DNA of 64,000 bases from Streptomyces tardus (GTDB lineage Bacteria; Actinomycetota; Actinomycetes; Streptomycetales; Streptomycetaceae), in NCBI RefSeq assembly GCF_018101125.2, contig NZ_JAELVF020000001.1:124001-188000 (forward strand). The letters run 5' to 3'. Under the pieces are notes generated by a model, which was given only the letters and a program-made list of their open reading frames with translations, did not search any database and was not told where the DNA came from. Positions 47,069 through 55,274 of this stretch are shown here, piece after piece; position 1 is the stretch's first letter; each line of letters starts with the position of its first letter. The translations under genes were made by a program, and so were the position numbers.

Positions 47069-48697
47069 TCACTCGGTCGGCTCGACGCCGGCCTTCAGCA
47101 GCCCGTAGGTGTATGCGTCGTCGAGCGCCTGCCAGGAGGCGGCGATGACGTTCTCGGCGACGCCGACAGTGGACCACTCCGCACTTCCGTCGCTGGTGGA
47201 GATGAGGACCCGGGTCGTGGAGTTGGTTCCGTGCCTGCCCTCCAGGATGCGGACCTTGTAGTCGACCAGCTCCAGCCGCGCAAGCTGCGGGTAGACGCTC
47301 TCCAGCGCCACGCGCAGGGCGCGGTCCAGCGCGTTCACCGGGCCGTTCCCCTCCCCGGTGGCGACCGCGCGCTCGCCCTTCGCCCACACCCGTACGGTCG
47401 CCTCGTTGGCGTGCGAGCCGTCGGGGCGCTCCTCGGCGATGGCGCGCCAGGACTCCACCCTGAAGTAGCGCTTGGCTCCTCCGTGGCGGCTGCCGCCGCT
47501 CTCCGGGCTCGCGTGCACCTCGTCGCGCAGCAGCAGCTCGAAGGAGGCGTCGGCGGCCTCGTAGGTGTACCCCTTGAGCTCCTGTTCCTTGACCCGGGCG
47601 ACGACGCGGCCGACGAGGTCGCGGTCGCCGGTGAGGTCGTAGCCGAGCTCCTTGCCCTTGAGCTCCACGGAGGCGCGGCCGGCCATGTCGGAGACCAGCA
47701 TGCGCATCGAGTTGCCGACGAGCTCGGGGTCGGTGTGCTGGTAGAGGTCGGGGTCGACCTTGATCGCGGAGGCGTGGAGGCCGGCCTTGTGGGCGAAGGC
47801 GGAGACGCCGACGTACGGCTCGTGGGTGGAGGGGGTGAGGTTGACGACCTCTGCGATGGCGTGCGAGATGCGCGTCATCTCCGGCAGTGCGGCCGGCGGC
47901 ACGACGGTGCGGCCGTGCTTGAGCTGGAGCGCCGCGACGACCGGGAAGAGGTTGGCGTTGCCGACCCGCTCGCCGTAGCCGTTGGCCGTGCACTGGACGT
48001 GGGTGGCGCCGCCCTCGACCGCGGCGAGGGTGTTGGCGACCGCGCAGCCGGTGTCGTCCTGTGCGTGGATTCCCAGGCGGGCGCCGGTGTCCGCCAGCAC
48101 CTCGGCGACGACGCGGTGGACCTGGGAGGGCAGCATCCCCCCGTTGGTGTCGCACAGGACGACGACGTCGGCGCCGGCCCGGTGCGCGGTGGCGACGACC
48201 TCGGTGGCGTACGCGGGGTTGGCCCGGTGGCCGTCGAAGAAGTGCTCGCAGTCCACGAAGACCCGGCAGCCGCGCTCGCGGAGATAGGCGACCGTGTCCG
48301 CGACCATCGCCAGGTTCTCCTCCAACGTGGTCCGCAGCGCCAACTCCACATGACGGTCGTGGGACTTGGCGACGATGGTCACGACCGGGGCGCCGGAGTC
48401 CGCGAGCGCCACGACCTGCGGATCGTCCGCCGCGCGCGTACCGGCTCTGCGGGTGGCGCCGAAGGCGACCAGCTGGGCGTGCCGGAAGTCGATCTCCTGG
48501 CGGGCCCGTTGGAAGAACTCGGTGTCGCGCGGGTTGGCGCCGGGCCAGCCGCCCTCGATGAACCCGACGCCGAAGTCGTCGAGGTGGCGGGCGATGGTGA
48601 GCTTGTCCGCGACAGTGAGATTGATGCCCTCGCGCTGCGCGCCGTCGCGAAGCGTGGTGTCGAAGACGTGGAATGAGTCGGTGACGTCCGTGGTCAT
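47069..48697 (-). CDS. cimA: (R)-citramalate synthase
   Basis: Condenses pyruvate and acetyl-CoA to citramalate, giving 2-oxobutyrate for isoleucine independent of threonine. The N-terminal HMGL-like TIM barrel has FDTTLRDGAQREGINLT, FIEGGWPGANPRD and GIHAQDDTGCAVAN, and the C-terminal LeuA-like regulatory dimer domain starts near residue 420. 542 aa. It is distinguished from 2-isopropylmalate synthase by GGWPGANP and by overall length and composition. The ATG at 48697 has GGAGC upstream. It is preceded by a candidate attenuator. Confidence 0.93.
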   Translation of the reverse strand: MTTDVTDSFHVFDTTLRDGAQREGINLTVADKLTIARHLDDFGVGFIEGGWPGANPRDTEFFQRARQEIDFRHAQLVAFGATRRAGTRAADDPQVVALADSGAPVVTIVAKSHDRHVELALRTTLEENLAMVADTVAYLRERGCRVFVDCEHFFDGHRANPAYATEVVATAHRAGADVVVLCDTNGGMLPSQVHRVVAEVLADTGARLGIHAQDDTGCAVANTLAAVEGGATHVQCTANGYGERVGNANLFPVVAALQLKHGRTVVPPAALPEMTRISHAIAEVVNLTPSTHEPYVGVSAFAHKAGLHASAIKVDPDLYQHTDPELVGNSMRMLVSDMAGRASVELKGKELGYDLTGDRDLVGRVVARVKEQELKGYTYEAADASFELLLRDEVHASPESGGSRHGGAKRYFRVESWRAIAEERPDGSHANEATVRVWAKGERAVATGEGNGPVNALDRALRVALESVYPQLARLELVDYKVRILEGRHGTNSTTRVLISTSDGSAEWSTVGVAENVIAASWQALDDAYTYGLLKAGVEPTE

Positions 48698-48795
48698 GCT
48701 GCTCTGGCTCCTACGGATGAGAGTGGGACCGGAATAGATGGCTCCACTTGCCCCATCATCCCGCGCGCTTCCCGGTACGGCGAAGGTGGGCCGTA

Positions 48796-48829
48796 AAACG
48801 AAAAGACCCCTCGCGGGTGCGAGAGGTCT
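48796..48829 (-). terminator. Hairpin with T run upstream of cimA (candidate attenuator)
   Basis: On the minus strand an 11-bp stem with one mismatch (48819-48829 with 48804-48814) and a GGGT-type loop is followed by TTTTCGTTTT. This classic intrinsic terminator lies only about 107 nt before the cimA ATG and well after the separate ilvE terminator, so it probably attenuates cimA. Confidence 0.6.
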
Positions 48830-48879
48830 GCGCGCGGGTCTGGGGCACGGTGTCCGCTGCCGCCTGGGATTCCCGGCGG

Positions 48880-48921
48880 TCAGAGGTCACTGCGGACCGG
48901 CGCGCTGTCGCCAATAATCAT
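48880..48921 (-). CDS. Possible cimA leader peptide (13 aa)
   Basis: ATG ATT ATT GGC ... CTC TGA encodes MIIGDSAPVRSDL. Two adjacent ATT isoleucine codons are rare in this genome, which otherwise uses ATC. It ends 50 nt before the hairpin of the candidate attenuator. No ribosome site is visible before the ATG; an overlapping 6-codon GTG frame ends at this ATG. It could be fortuitous. Confidence 0.35.
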   Translation of the reverse strand: MIIGDSAPVRSDL

Positions 48922-49051
48922 GACGGTCGAAAGCACACGGGGATTCTTGCACACCGCACCCGCACCGGGGACGACGTCTCATCATCCGGAACGCGGCCGG
49001 GCCGGCGCGAGGCGGGCGCGGACGAGGAGCGGCACAGCCGGCCCCGAACGC

Positions 49052-49088
49052 GCGGGCTTCCCGGCACACCTGCTCCGGGAAAGCCCGC
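49052..49088 (-). terminator. Terminator of ilvE
   Basis: GCGGGCTT / AAGCCCGC outer stem with CCCGG / CCGGG inner stem (one bulge) and a 10-nt loop, 15 nt past the ilvE stop. Confidence 0.7.
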
Positions 49089-49103
49089 ACGGACGGATCG
49101 GGC

Positions 49104-50207
49104 TCAGCCCACCCGGTGCAGCCAGCCGTGCCGGTCCTCGATCGAACCGGACTGGAGGGCGAGCAGCGTCTCGCGGAGCTTGCGGGTCAGCTCGCCCGGC
49201 TCGCCGTCGCCGACCGTCCACTGCGCCCGAGCCGACTTCACGGTGCCGACCGGGGTGATGACGGCCGCCGTGCCGCAGGCGAAGACCTCCGAGATGCTGC
49301 CGTCGGCGTTCCCCCGCTGCCAGTCCTCGGTGGAGAGCTGGACCTCGCCGGTGGCGTAGCCGAGGTCCTCGGCGATGGTGAGGAGCGAGTGGCGGGTGAT
49401 GCCGGGCAGCAGCGTGCCGGTGAGGCGGGGCGTGACGATACGGGCGTCCGCACCCGAGCCCTGCACGAAGTACAGGTTCATCCCGCCCATCTCCTCGACG
49501 TACCGGTGCTCCACCGCGTCGAGCCAGACGACCTGGTCGCAGCCCTGCTGCGCGGCCTCGGCCTGCGCGACGAGCGAAGCGGCGTAGTTTCCGGCGCACT
49601 TGGCCTCGCCGGTGCCGCCGGGGGCGGCCCGGGTGTACTCCTCGGACAGCCACACCGAGACCGGCTTGATGCCGCCGGGGAAGTACGCGCCGGCCGGGGA
49701 GGCGATCACCATGAAGAGGTACTCGTTGGCCGGCTTCACCCCGAGCCCGACCTCGCTCGCGAACATGAACGGCCGCAGGTACAGCGACTCCTCACCCACT
49801 CCCGGGACCCACGACCGGTCCTGGCGCACCAGCAGCTCGCACGCCTCGATGAACGCCTCGACCGGCAGCTCCGGCATCGCCAGCCGCCGGGCGGAGCGCT
49901 GGAAGCGCTGGGCGTTGGCGTCCGGGCGGAAGAGCGCGACCGAACCGTCGGTCTGCCGGTACGCCTTGAGACCCTCGAAGATCGACTGCCCGTAGTGAAG
50001 CGTCATGTTGGCCGGGTCCATCCGCAGCGGTGCGTACGGCTCCAGCTGGGCGTCGTGCCAGCCTTTGCCCTCGCTCCACTTGATGGTGACCATGTGGTCG
50101 GTGAAGTGGCGTCCGAAGCCGGGGTTGGCGAGGATCGCCTCCCGCTCCGCATCCGGCAGCGGCTGCGCGGAGGGCTTGAGGTCGAATCCGATACGGGCCG
50201 TCGTCAT
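49104..50207 (-). CDS. ilvE: Branched-chain amino acid aminotransferase
   Basis: PLP aminotransferase for the last step of Val, Leu and Ile synthesis and the first of their breakdown. 367 aa, fold type IV. LRMDPANMTLHYGQSIFEGLK; the PLP lysine in GTGEAKCAGNYAAS; VEEMGGMNLYFV follow. The ATG at 50207 has AAGGAC at proper spacing. It lies downstream of leuB but is separated by a strong terminator, so it has its own promoter. Confidence 0.96.
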   Translation of the reverse strand: MTTARIGFDLKPSAQPLPDAEREAILANPGFGRHFTDHMVTIKWSEGKGWHDAQLEPYAPLRMDPANMTLHYGQSIFEGLKAYRQTDGSVALFRPDANAQRFQRSARRLAMPELPVEAFIEACELLVRQDRSWVPGVGEESLYLRPFMFASEVGLGVKPANEYLFMVIASPAGAYFPGGIKPVSVWLSEEYTRAAPGGTGEAKCAGNYAASLVAQAEAAQQGCDQVVWLDAVEHRYVEEMGGMNLYFVQGSGADARIVTPRLTGTLLPGITRHSLLTIAEDLGYATGEVQLSTEDWQRGNADGSISEVFACGTAAVITPVGTVKSARAQWTVGDGEPGELTRKLRETLLALQSGSIEDRHGWLHRVG

Positions 50208-50369
50208 GAGCGCGTCCTTCACTTCCGTGTTCCTGTGGACCGCTCACGTGTGTTCGGCGTCCGGGAGTCTCCTGTTGCCGCGGCCCGCGGTTCGATTATC
50301 GCGCGCCGGTGGTCGCATACGGGAGTGGGGTGGCGGTCCCGGGTCGATGGTCGCACCCAACCGCCGAAT

Positions 50370-50426
50370 AGCACAGCAGCCGGATGCGTACGCCCTCCCG
50401 GAGGGCGTGGTTCCGGCTGCTGTGCT
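50370..50426 (-). terminator. Two-part terminator between leuB and ilvE
   Basis: A 14-bp perfect outer stem (50370-50383 with 50413-50426) encloses a 7-bp inner hairpin CGCCCTC-CCG-GAGGGCG, about 58 nt after leuB. Confidence 0.85.
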
Positions 50427-50483
50427 GTGAGTGATACGTGATCTGTCGTCGATCAGTACGGGGTTCGCAGTACGGCGCCGGCG

Positions 50484-51527
50484 TCAGCCGGATACCCGTA
50501 CGGCGAGCGCGTCACCGATCTCGTCGGTGGTGCGCGTGCCGAGCGCGGCACGTTCGTGCAGGTCGGCCGTGACGGCCTCCTCGACCCGGGCTGCCTCGGC
50601 GGTCAGCCCCAGGTGCTGGAGCAGCAGCGCCACGGAGAGGATCGTCGCAGTCGGGTCGGCCTTGCCGGTGCCCGCGATGTCCGGCGCGGAACCGTGCACC
50701 GGCTCGAACATCGACGGGAACTCGCCGGTGGGGTTGATGTTGCCCGAGGCTGCGAGGCCGATGCCGCCGGTGATGGCTGCCGCGAGGTCGGTGAGGATGT
50801 CGCCGAAGAGGTTGTCGGTGACGATCACGTCGAACCGTGCGGGGTCGTTGACGAGGAAGATGGTCGCCGCGTCGACGTGCAGATAGTCGGTGGTGACCTC
50901 GGGGTACTCCCGGCCGACCCGGTCGAAGGTGTTCTTCCACAGGTGGCCCGCGTACACGAGCACGTTGTTCTTGTGGACCAGCGTGAGCTTCTTGCGCGGG
51001 CGGGCGTTCGCCCGCTCGTACGCGTCGCGCACGACCCGCTCGACGCCGTGTGCCGTGTTGAGGCTGACCTCGGTGGCGACCTCGGCGGGAGTGCCGGTGC
51101 GCAGACTGCCGCCGTTGCCGACGTACGGACCCTCGGTGCCCTCGCGGACGACCACGAAGTCGATCTCGGGGTCGCCGGCCAGCGGAGTCGGGGTGTTCGG
51201 AAGCAGTCTGGACGGCCGCAGGTTCACGAAGTGATCGAAGGCGAACCGGAGCCTGAGCAGCAGCCCCCGCTCCAGCACTCCGGAGGGGACGGACGGGTCG
51301 CCGATGGCGCCGAGCAGAATGGCGTCGTGCGCCTTCAGCCGCTCCAGCTCGGAGTCCGGCAGGGTCTCGCCGGTGGCGTGCCACCTGCGCGCCCCGAGAT
51401 CGTACTCCTCGGTCTCCAGCTTCACTTCCTGCGGAAGCACCGCACGGAGGACCTTGAGCCCCTGGGACACGACCTCGGTGCCGATGCCGTCGCCGGGAAT
51501 TACTGCGAGATTGATGCTGCGCGCCAT
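50484..51527 (-). CDS. leuB: 3-isopropylmalate dehydrogenase
   Basis: Third enzyme specific to leucine synthesis; oxidises and decarboxylates 3-isopropylmalate. It carries [29 protein letters not shown] and the NAD-site [18 protein letters not shown]. 347 aa, the actinobacterial form. The ATG at 51527 has TAGGG upstream. It ends at a strong terminator before ilvE. Confidence 0.96.
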   Translation of the reverse strand: MARSINLAVIPGDGIGTEVVSQGLKVLRAVLPQEVKLETEEYDLGARRWHATGETLPDSELERLKAHDAILLGAIGDPSVPSGVLERGLLLRLRFAFDHFVNLRPSRLLPNTPTPLAGDPEIDFVVVREGTEGPYVGNGGSLRTGTPAEVATEVSLNTAHGVERVVRDAYERANARPRKKLTLVHKNNVLVYAGHLWKNTFDRVGREYPEVTTDYLHVDAATIFLVNDPARFDVIVTDNLFGDILTDLAAAITGGIGLAASGNINPTGEFPSMFEPVHGSAPDIAGTGKADPTATILSVALLLQHLGLTAEAARVEEAVTADLHERAALGTRTTDEIGDALAVRVSG

Positions 51528-51659
51528 GCGGCGACCCTACTCCTCGTCCCAGGTGGTGACACCGTGCGTCCGCGATACGGACGCACGGCGTCGGTGCTTG
51601 CGGACCTTGCGGTGCGGCGGGGCCGCGCCGGCATTACGCCGGCGACGTGCCGCGCGGCA

Positions 51660-51788
51660 TCAGTGGCCGGTGGAGCCGCCGTTGTCGCGACGGTCGAGCG
51701 CCCGCTGCAGCGCCGCCGCGGCGTTCTTGCGGTCGGCCTGGTCGGTACGGGCAACGCGGCGGGTACGACGACGGGTGGTGGCATCCAT
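51660..51788 (-). CDS. Very small Arg-rich protein (42 aa)
   Basis: MDATTRRRTRRVARTDQADR then KNAAAALQRALDRRDNGG. A strong AAGGAG lies 6-11 nt before the ATG at 51788, which makes real translation likely. The N-terminal half is basic, the C-terminal half helical and acidic. I recognise no family. It follows a 33-aa ORF and the HAD gene on the same strand. Confidence 0.6.
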   Translation of the reverse strand: MDATTRRRTRRVARTDQADRKNAAAALQRALDRRDNGGSTGH

Positions 51789-51873
51789 GAGGAGCTCCTT
51801 CAGCAGAAAGGACCGGAGAACTAGCGGTTCATTTCGTGCCGCAAAGGGGCGGGGGCGTGCGGTGCGGCAGGGG

Positions 51874-51975
51874 TCACCTGCGTGAGCACCGCGCCTCGAC
51901 CGCCAGTCGCTGGTGGAGCGAGCCATTCGGCTGTCTCCAAAGGTAGAAGCGAATCGCCGCGATGTCTCGCCACAT
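51874..51975 (-). CDS. Possible 33-aa peptide ORF
   Basis: MWRDIAAIRFYLWRQPNGSL then HQRLAVEARCSRR. AGGAAGG lies 6 nt before the ATG at 51975, and the start codon lies in the right arm of a 26-bp palindrome. The composition (Trp, Ile, Arg; one Cys) is unlike a shadow frame. It is separated by 14 nt from the HAD gene stop and by 85 nt from the 42-aa gene. Confidence 0.45.
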   Translation of the reverse strand: MWRDIAAIRFYLWRQPNGSLHQRLAVEARCSRR

Positions 51976-51996
51976 AGTTGGCCTTCCTACTATGTG
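51971..51996. promoter_or_regulatory. Palindrome CACATAGT-10-ACTATGTG
   Basis: Perfect 8-bp arms with a 10-bp spacer. On the minus strand the arms flank an AGGAAGG ribosome site, and the start codon of the 33-aa ORF lies in the second arm. The stop of the HAD gene lies in the first arm. Either a DNA operator or an mRNA hairpin that could mask the start codon. Confidence 0.6.
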
Positions 51997-52814
51997 AGAC
52001 GCGACCCCGGCTGACCTGCAGCGATCCCGGAGGCCTCGACGTGCCCCGCCGCGCCCGAAGGGGCCGTACGGGCGGAGAAGCCGTCCGCGAGCACCGCGGC
52101 AGCCCTCTGATCGGCGTCCAACTCCCCCAGCAGTGCGGGCAGTTCGGCAAGCGTCCCGATGCGTCGAACGCCCGCCGGCACAGGCTCGCGCGAGGACTCG
52201 CACCGGTCCAGCCAGATCCCGCTGAGGCCCGCCGCCGAGGCGGCGCCCGCATCGATGTCCAGCCGGTCGCCGACGTACGCCACCTCGTCCGGCTCCAGGC
52301 CGAGTGCAAGGCAGGCCGCCTCGAACGCCTCCGGCGCCGGCTTCGCACAGCCCAGCTCTGCGGAGCAGACCAGCACCTCGAAGCGATCCCTGATGCCCAG
52401 CCGACGCAGCTTGCGGTCCTGGTTCGCGGCGTAGGAGTTGGAGAGCACCCCCTGGCGCCAGGTGCGGGCCACCGTGTCCAGCGCGGGCAGCACGTCGGGG
52501 AAGAGCGCCCAGCACGCCTCGTACCGCTCGACGTAGCGGCCGAACCACTGGTCCGCCTCGGTGTCCGTGAGCGGCCCGCGCGCCACACCTCTGGCGCGTT
52601 CACGGCGGTGCGCGGCGAAGCTCAGCTCACCGGCGACGAAGCGGGCCCAGCACTCCCGCATCACCTCCTGCCAGTGGCCCAGCGCCGCGTCCGCCGAGCG
52701 GTAGCGCGGCAGCAGCTCCTCGGCGGCCAGATGTTCCAGGGCCGCGGCCCGGTCGCAGTTGGTGTAGTCGAAGAGGGTGTCGTCAACGTCCCACAGCACA
52801 GCGCGAATCGGCAT
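51990..52814 (-). CDS. HAD-superfamily hydrolase
   Basis: 274 aa. Motif I is VLWDVDDTLFDY (nucleophile DVDDT), motif II GVLSNSYAANQ, motif III near AKPAPEAF, motif IV VGDRLDIDAGAASAAG. This is the phosphoglycolate/nucleotide-phosphatase type with a helical cap at residues 20-90. The ATG at 52814 is the natural family start. It is divergent from a GNAT gene with 47 bp between starts. Substrate unknown. Confidence 0.9.
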   Translation of the reverse strand: MPIRAVLWDVDDTLFDYTNCDRAAALEHLAAEELLPRYRSADAALGHWQEVMRECWARFVAGELSFAAHRRERARGVARGPLTDTEADQWFGRYVERYEACWALFPDVLPALDTVARTWRQGVLSNSYAANQDRKLRRLGIRDRFEVLVCSAELGCAKPAPEAFEAACLALGLEPDEVAYVGDRLDIDAGAASAAGLSGIWLDRCESSREPVPAGVRRIGTLAELPALLGELDADQRAAAVLADGFSARTAPSGAAGHVEASGIAAGQPGSRLT

Positions 52815-52861
52815 GGAGGTCTGGCCGCCCTTCGTAAAGCAGATGCGTACGAGCTCCCCCT

Positions 52862-53386
52862 GTGATCGTATGCCTCGCCGTGACAGAGACAACCGCGTAC
52901 GACGACTTCTCCGGCGCATTGCGCGACCGGCTCGGCAGGACCGTGACGCTCGCCCCTGTGGACGAGGACAACTGGCGGGCGGTCGCCGATGTGCGCCCCC
53001 GCGACGACCAGCGGGGGCACGTGGCGGCACTGGCCGCGCGCTACGTGCTGCTCTCGCTGCGCGAGGAGGTGTGGAACTCCCTGGGAGTCCTGGCCGACGG
53101 CGAGGTGGTCGGGCACCTGATGTGGGGCCGGGACCCGACGGACGGCACGTACTGGATCGGTGGCGTGATGGTCGACGCCGAGTGCCAGGGGGACGGGGTC
53201 GGGCGTGCCGCGCTGCGGCTGCTGCTGCGCCTGCTCGCGGAGCGGCCCGACTGCCGGGAGATACGGCTCACCTACCACCCGGCGAACCGGGCGGCGGACC
53301 GGCTCTACCCATCGCTGGGCTTCGTCCCGACCGGCGAGTGGGAGGACGACGAACAAGTCGTCGTGCTCCGCCCGCACGATGGGTGA
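52862..53386 (+). CDS. GNAT-family N-acetyltransferase
   Basis: 174 aa with the acetyl-CoA site QGDGVGRAALRLLLR and the late motif PANRAADRLYPSLGFVPTGEW, like diamine/spermidine acetyltransferases. GTG start at 52862 or 52880; no clear ribosome site. It is divergent from the HAD gene and closed by a large hairpin before pruA. Substrate undetermined. Confidence 0.88.
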   Translation: MIVCLAVTETTAYDDFSGALRDRLGRTVTLAPVDEDNWRAVADVRPRDDQRGHVAALAARYVLLSLREEVWNSLGVLADGEVVGHLMWGRDPTDGTYWIGGVMVDAECQGDGVGRAALRLLLRLLAERPDCREIRLTYHPANRAADRLYPSLGFVPTGEWEDDEQVVVLRPHDG

Positions 53387-53456
53387 CGGCGAGAGCGGGC
53401 AGGCACGCCGGACAGACGCGCCGGGCAGGCGGAGGGCGGGCGAGGCGGCAAAAGGT

Positions 53457-53503
53457 GAGGCCCGCCGCCGCGCACGGGGGGGGTGCGCACGACGGCGGGC
53501 CTC
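53457..53503. terminator. Bidirectional terminator between the GNAT gene and pruA
   Basis: 11-bp outer stem (53457-53467 with 53493-53503) and an inner CGCAC/GTGCG stem with a G-run loop, between convergent genes. Confidence 0.75.
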
Positions 53504-53524
53504 GGAACGCACCGGGCCGGGGGG

Positions 53525-55156
53525 TCAGCCCATGTGCGGGTATCGGTAGTCGGTCGGCGCCACCATTGTCTCCTTGATGGCGCGCGGCGACATCCAGCGG
53601 ATCAGGTTGAACTTCGAGCCGGCCTTGTCGTTGGTGCCGGAGGCACGGCCGCCGCCGAAGGGCTGCTGGCCGACGATGGAACCGGTCGGCCGGTCGTTGA
53701 GGTAGAAGTTGCCCGCCGCGAAGCGCAGCTTCTCCGAGGTCCTGGCCAGTACGGCCCGGTCCTTGGCCAGCACGGCGCCGGTCAGCGCGTACGCCGAGAC
53801 GGACTCCATCTGGTCCACGACCCGGTCGTAGTCCTCGTCCTCGTAGACGTGGACGGCCATGATCGGGCCGAAGTACTCCTGCTTGAAGAGCTCGTCGTCC
53901 GGGTCGGAGCAGGTGATGACAGTCGGGCGGACGAAGTAGCCGACCGAGTCGTCACAGCTGCCGCCCGCGATGATCTCGCAGTTGGGGGCCTGCTTGGCGC
54001 GGTCGATCGCGGCCTTGTTCTTGGCGAAAGCCCGGTCGTCGATGACGGCGCCGACGAAGTTGCTGAGGTCCGAGACGTCACCCATGGTCAGGCTGTCGGT
54101 CTCGGTCGCCAGCTCGTCCCGCAGCCCGCTCTCCCAGATCGAACGCGGCACGTACGCGCGCGAGGCGGCCGAGCACTTCTGGCCCTGGTACTCGAAGGCG
54201 CCGCGGGTGATGGCGGTCTTCAGGATCGCCGGGTCGGCGGTGGGGTGGGCGACGATGAAGTCCTTGCCGCCGGTCTCGCCCACGATGCGCGGGTAGGAGC
54301 GGTAGCCGGAGATGTTGTTGCCGACCTGCTGCCAGAGGTACTGGAAGGTGGCAGTCGAACCGGTGAAGTGGACACCGGCCAACTCCGGGTGCGGCAGGGC
54401 CACTTCGGAGACGTCCTTGCCGTCGCCGGTGACCAGGTTGATGACGCCCTTGGGCAGCCCGGCCTCCTCCAGCAGCTCCATCAGCAGGATCGCCGAGTGG
54501 GTCTGGGTCGGGGACGGCTTCCAGACCACCACGTTGCCCATCAGCGCCGGCGCGGTCGGCAGGTTGCCGGCGATGGCGGTGAAGTTGAACGGCGTGATGG
54601 CGTAGACGAAGCCCTCCAGCGGACGGTGGTCCATCCGGTTCCAGATGCCGTGGGGCTGCATCGGGGGCTGCTCGGTGAGCAGCTCGCGGGCGAAGTGCAC
54701 GTTGAAGCGCCAGAAGTCGACCAGCTCGCAGGGGGCGTCGATCTCCGCCTGCTGCGCGGTCTTGGACTGGCCGAGCATCGTCGAGCCGGCGATCGTCTCG
54801 CGCCACGGACCGGAGAGCAGGTCGGCGGCCTTGAGCAGGATCGCCGCACGGTCGTCGAAGGACGTGGCGCGCCAGGCCGGGGCGGCGGCGAGCGCCGCGT
54901 CGATGGCGTCCTGGGCGTCCTTGCGGGTGGCGTTGGCGTACGTCCCGAGCACCGCGCGGTGGTTGTGCGGCTGTACGACGTCGAACCTCTCGCCACCGCC
55001 CATGCGCTTCTCGCCGTTGATCGTCATCGGGAGATCGATCGGGTTGTCCGCGAGCTCCTTGAGCTTGCGCTCCAGGCGGGCGCGCTCCGGGCTGCCGGGT
55101 GCGTAGGAGTGCACCGGCTCGTTGTACGGAGCGGGGACGTGGGTCACAGCGTCCAT
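53525..55156 (-). CDS. pruA: 1-pyrroline-5-carboxylate dehydrogenase
   Basis: Oxidises P5C/glutamate semialdehyde to glutamate in proline breakdown. ALDH fold, 543 aa. NAD/ALDH motifs are FTGSTATFQYLW, the Glu in PRIVGETGGKDF and the catalytic Cys in EYQGQKCSAASRAYV. The ATG at 55156 has GGAGACACGG before it. It lies 118 bp downstream of putA, same strand; one catabolic operon. Confidence 0.96.
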   Translation of the reverse strand: MDAVTHVPAPYNEPVHSYAPGSPERARLERKLKELADNPIDLPMTINGEKRMGGGERFDVVQPHNHRAVLGTYANATRKDAQDAIDAALAAAPAWRATSFDDRAAILLKAADLLSGPWRETIAGSTMLGQSKTAQQAEIDAPCELVDFWRFNVHFARELLTEQPPMQPHGIWNRMDHRPLEGFVYAITPFNFTAIAGNLPTAPALMGNVVVWKPSPTQTHSAILLMELLEEAGLPKGVINLVTGDGKDVSEVALPHPELAGVHFTGSTATFQYLWQQVGNNISGYRSYPRIVGETGGKDFIVAHPTADPAILKTAITRGAFEYQGQKCSAASRAYVPRSIWESGLRDELATETDSLTMGDVSDLSNFVGAVIDDRAFAKNKAAIDRAKQAPNCEIIAGGSCDDSVGYFVRPTVITCSDPDDELFKQEYFGPIMAVHVYEDEDYDRVVDQMESVSAYALTGAVLAKDRAVLARTSEKLRFAAGNFYLNDRPTGSIVGQQPFGGGRASGTNDKAGSKFNLIRWMSPRAIKETMVAPTDYRYPHMG

Positions 55157-55274
55157 GGTTGCCGTGTCTCCTTCGGGGTCGGGAAGGGGTGCGAGCAGAT
55201 CTTGCGCGGTCCCGGCGGGGCCAGTGTGGTGTCCCGGCGGGGATGTTCCGTTGTACGGGTGCGGGGCGCCCCGG

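Larger units (their letters stand above)
48698..49103. other. Leader region between cimA and ilvE (406 bp)
   Basis: Contains, in the direction of transcription (leftward), the ilvE terminator, a short ORF with Ile-Ile codons and a hairpin followed by a T run. No protein gene of usual size. Confidence 0.6.

Noticed and set aside
48830-48960. T-box riboswitch before cimA
   Set aside because: The conserved T-box sequence (TGG core, AGGGTGG) could not be found; the leader peptide idea fits better.
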